Below, one piece after another: positions 11,371-11,788 of a stretch of 11,788 nt of DNA (within the stretch, counting starts at the first letter, position 1; each line of letters opens with the position of its first letter). The position numbers and the translations under genes are program-made. The DNA comes from Gemmatimonadota bacterium. Lineage in GTDB: Bacteria; Gemmatimonadota; Gemmatimonadetes; Longimicrobiales; Gaopeijiaceae. The stretch is taken from NCBI GenBank assembly GCA_016209995.1, contig JACQVC010000553.1, positions 1 to 11,788 of the forward strand. Direction: 5' to 3'. The notes below the pieces were generated by a model. The model searched no databases. It was not told the origin of the DNA and saw only the letters and a list, made by a program, of their open reading frames with translations.

Positions 11371-11788
11371 CGCGGAGCCGATTGCCTCGGCGCGCGAAGG
11401 TGTGGCAAGCAGAGCAGCAGGGGTTCTGAGGGTGGAGGCCCGGGCTGGACCCCGGGCCTCCTGGTGTCCCCGGCCGCGGCGGTGGCGCGTTGGACCGGAG
11501 AACCGGCTACAGGATCGCGCGCGCGGCGGGACTTGTAAAGCCCTCGGGACGCCCGAGCGGTGGCGGCGACCGCGCGCGGCAGCGCACTCGGCGCCACACC
11601 GGCACCCGCGTCGAGGCGCGCGGCCCGCGCCAGGAGGACGGCCGGCGCCACGAGCGCGGCGATCCAGCCCACCCACCGCCAGACTGTGATCCACGCACAC
11701 CCGAACGCCGTGGCGACGGACACGTAGGTCGCTCGCGGGTCGAGCAGGTACGTGAGCGCCGCGGCTTCGGCCACGTCGGGCTCCAGGC
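11289..11788 (-). CDS. Membrane protein, partial at the right edge
   Basis: The frame is open from the window edge; a GTG at 11774 is an internal start candidate. The N-terminal visible part has LTYLLDPRATYVSVATAFG, then a Trp-rich hydrophobic helix (WRWVGWIAALVAPAVLLARA, about residues 32-51 from the GTG), so it is probably membrane-anchored. Codon bias is good to about 11520 and then falls. The formal stop at 11289 would overlap the plus-strand gene and read through the terminator hairpin. A neighbouring frame (…RPEGFTSPAARAIL) stops at 11507, a more natural end, so a frameshift is likely or the tail is not translated. Family not recognised. Confidence 0.5.
   Translation of the reverse strand, partial: LEPDVAEAAALTYLLDPRATYVSVATAFGCAWITVWRWVGWIAALVAPAVLLARAARLDAGAGVAPSALPRAVAATARASRGLYKSRRARDPVAGSPVQRATAAAGDTRRPGVQPGPPPSEPLLLCLPHLRAPRQSAPRHLRWVTSAEHPPGASRERLGRRTRSE
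11434..11461. terminator. GC-rich hairpin between convergent genes
   Basis: GGAGGCCCGGG (11434-11444) is perfectly complementary to CCCGGGCCTCC (11451-11461), with a 6-nt loop CTGGAC. It lies between the end of the long plus-strand operon and the minus-strand gene entering from the right, the expected place for a bidirectional terminator. There is no T-run on either side, so factor-independent termination is not assured. Confidence 0.6.

Overview
The window is GC-rich throughout, with strongly G/C-biased third codon positions. No rRNA, tRNA, CRISPR array or housekeeping gene is visible. The gene mix (tyrosine recombinase, primase-polymerase, DUF3987-type ATPase, several excisionase-like HTH mini-proteins, iteron-like repeats, many tiny overlapping ORFs) points to a mobile replicon of a high-GC soil or groundwater bacterium: a plasmid, a phage-plasmid or an integrative element. 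The host phylum cannot be fixed from the sequence; an Actinobacteria-, Rokubacteria- or Deltaproteobacteria-like background would all fit.

Layout. (1) 1-1228, minus strand: a tightly packed run of small unrecognised genes reading leftwards (a 122-aa protein, two paralogous helical basic proteins, a 62-aa protein, and the start of a membrane protein cut by the window edge). (2) 1229-2001: a non-coding divergent spacer with three clusters of a 9-bp direct repeat, TTGTCGATT, spaced 11-12 bp. (3) 2002-3782, plus strand: a LuxI/FeeM-like N-acyltransferase translationally coupled (GTGA overlap) to a complete tyrosine recombinase. It is followed at once by five direct copies of a 16-bp repeat and a 15-bp-stem inverted repeat that look like a recombinase attachment or arm-site region. 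(4) 3983-4849: about 870 bp without a credible gene, holding eight degenerate copies of a 17-bp iteron (consensus GTCATACAGGGTGAGGG) and three 9-10 nt G-runs, each exactly 12 nt upstream of an iteron. This is a candidate replication origin. (5) 4850-11370, plus strand: one long operon with mostly ATGA/GTGA overlaps. It holds four HTH mini-proteins and a Cys4 mini-protein, then a Prim-Pol primase and a DUF3987-like ATPase, then two proteins with three C-x9-C-x10/11-C-x2-H modules, a further HTH pair, and three uncharacterised proteins. Two of those last three share a novel-looking SPYW...HPxHK repeat. (6) 11371-11788: a terminator-like hairpin and a minus-strand membrane protein entering from the right edge.

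Working model: iterons plus Prim-Pol plus ATPase form the replication module, the HTH mini-proteins are candidate regulators or excisionases, and the recombinase with its adjacent repeats forms the integration or resolution module. The acyltransferase is an unexpected passenger coupled to the recombinase. Functions of the proteins at both ends are not recognised. Reading-frame changes near 10.85-11.06, 11.27-11.35 and 11.5 kb suggest sequence errors or decayed genes there.
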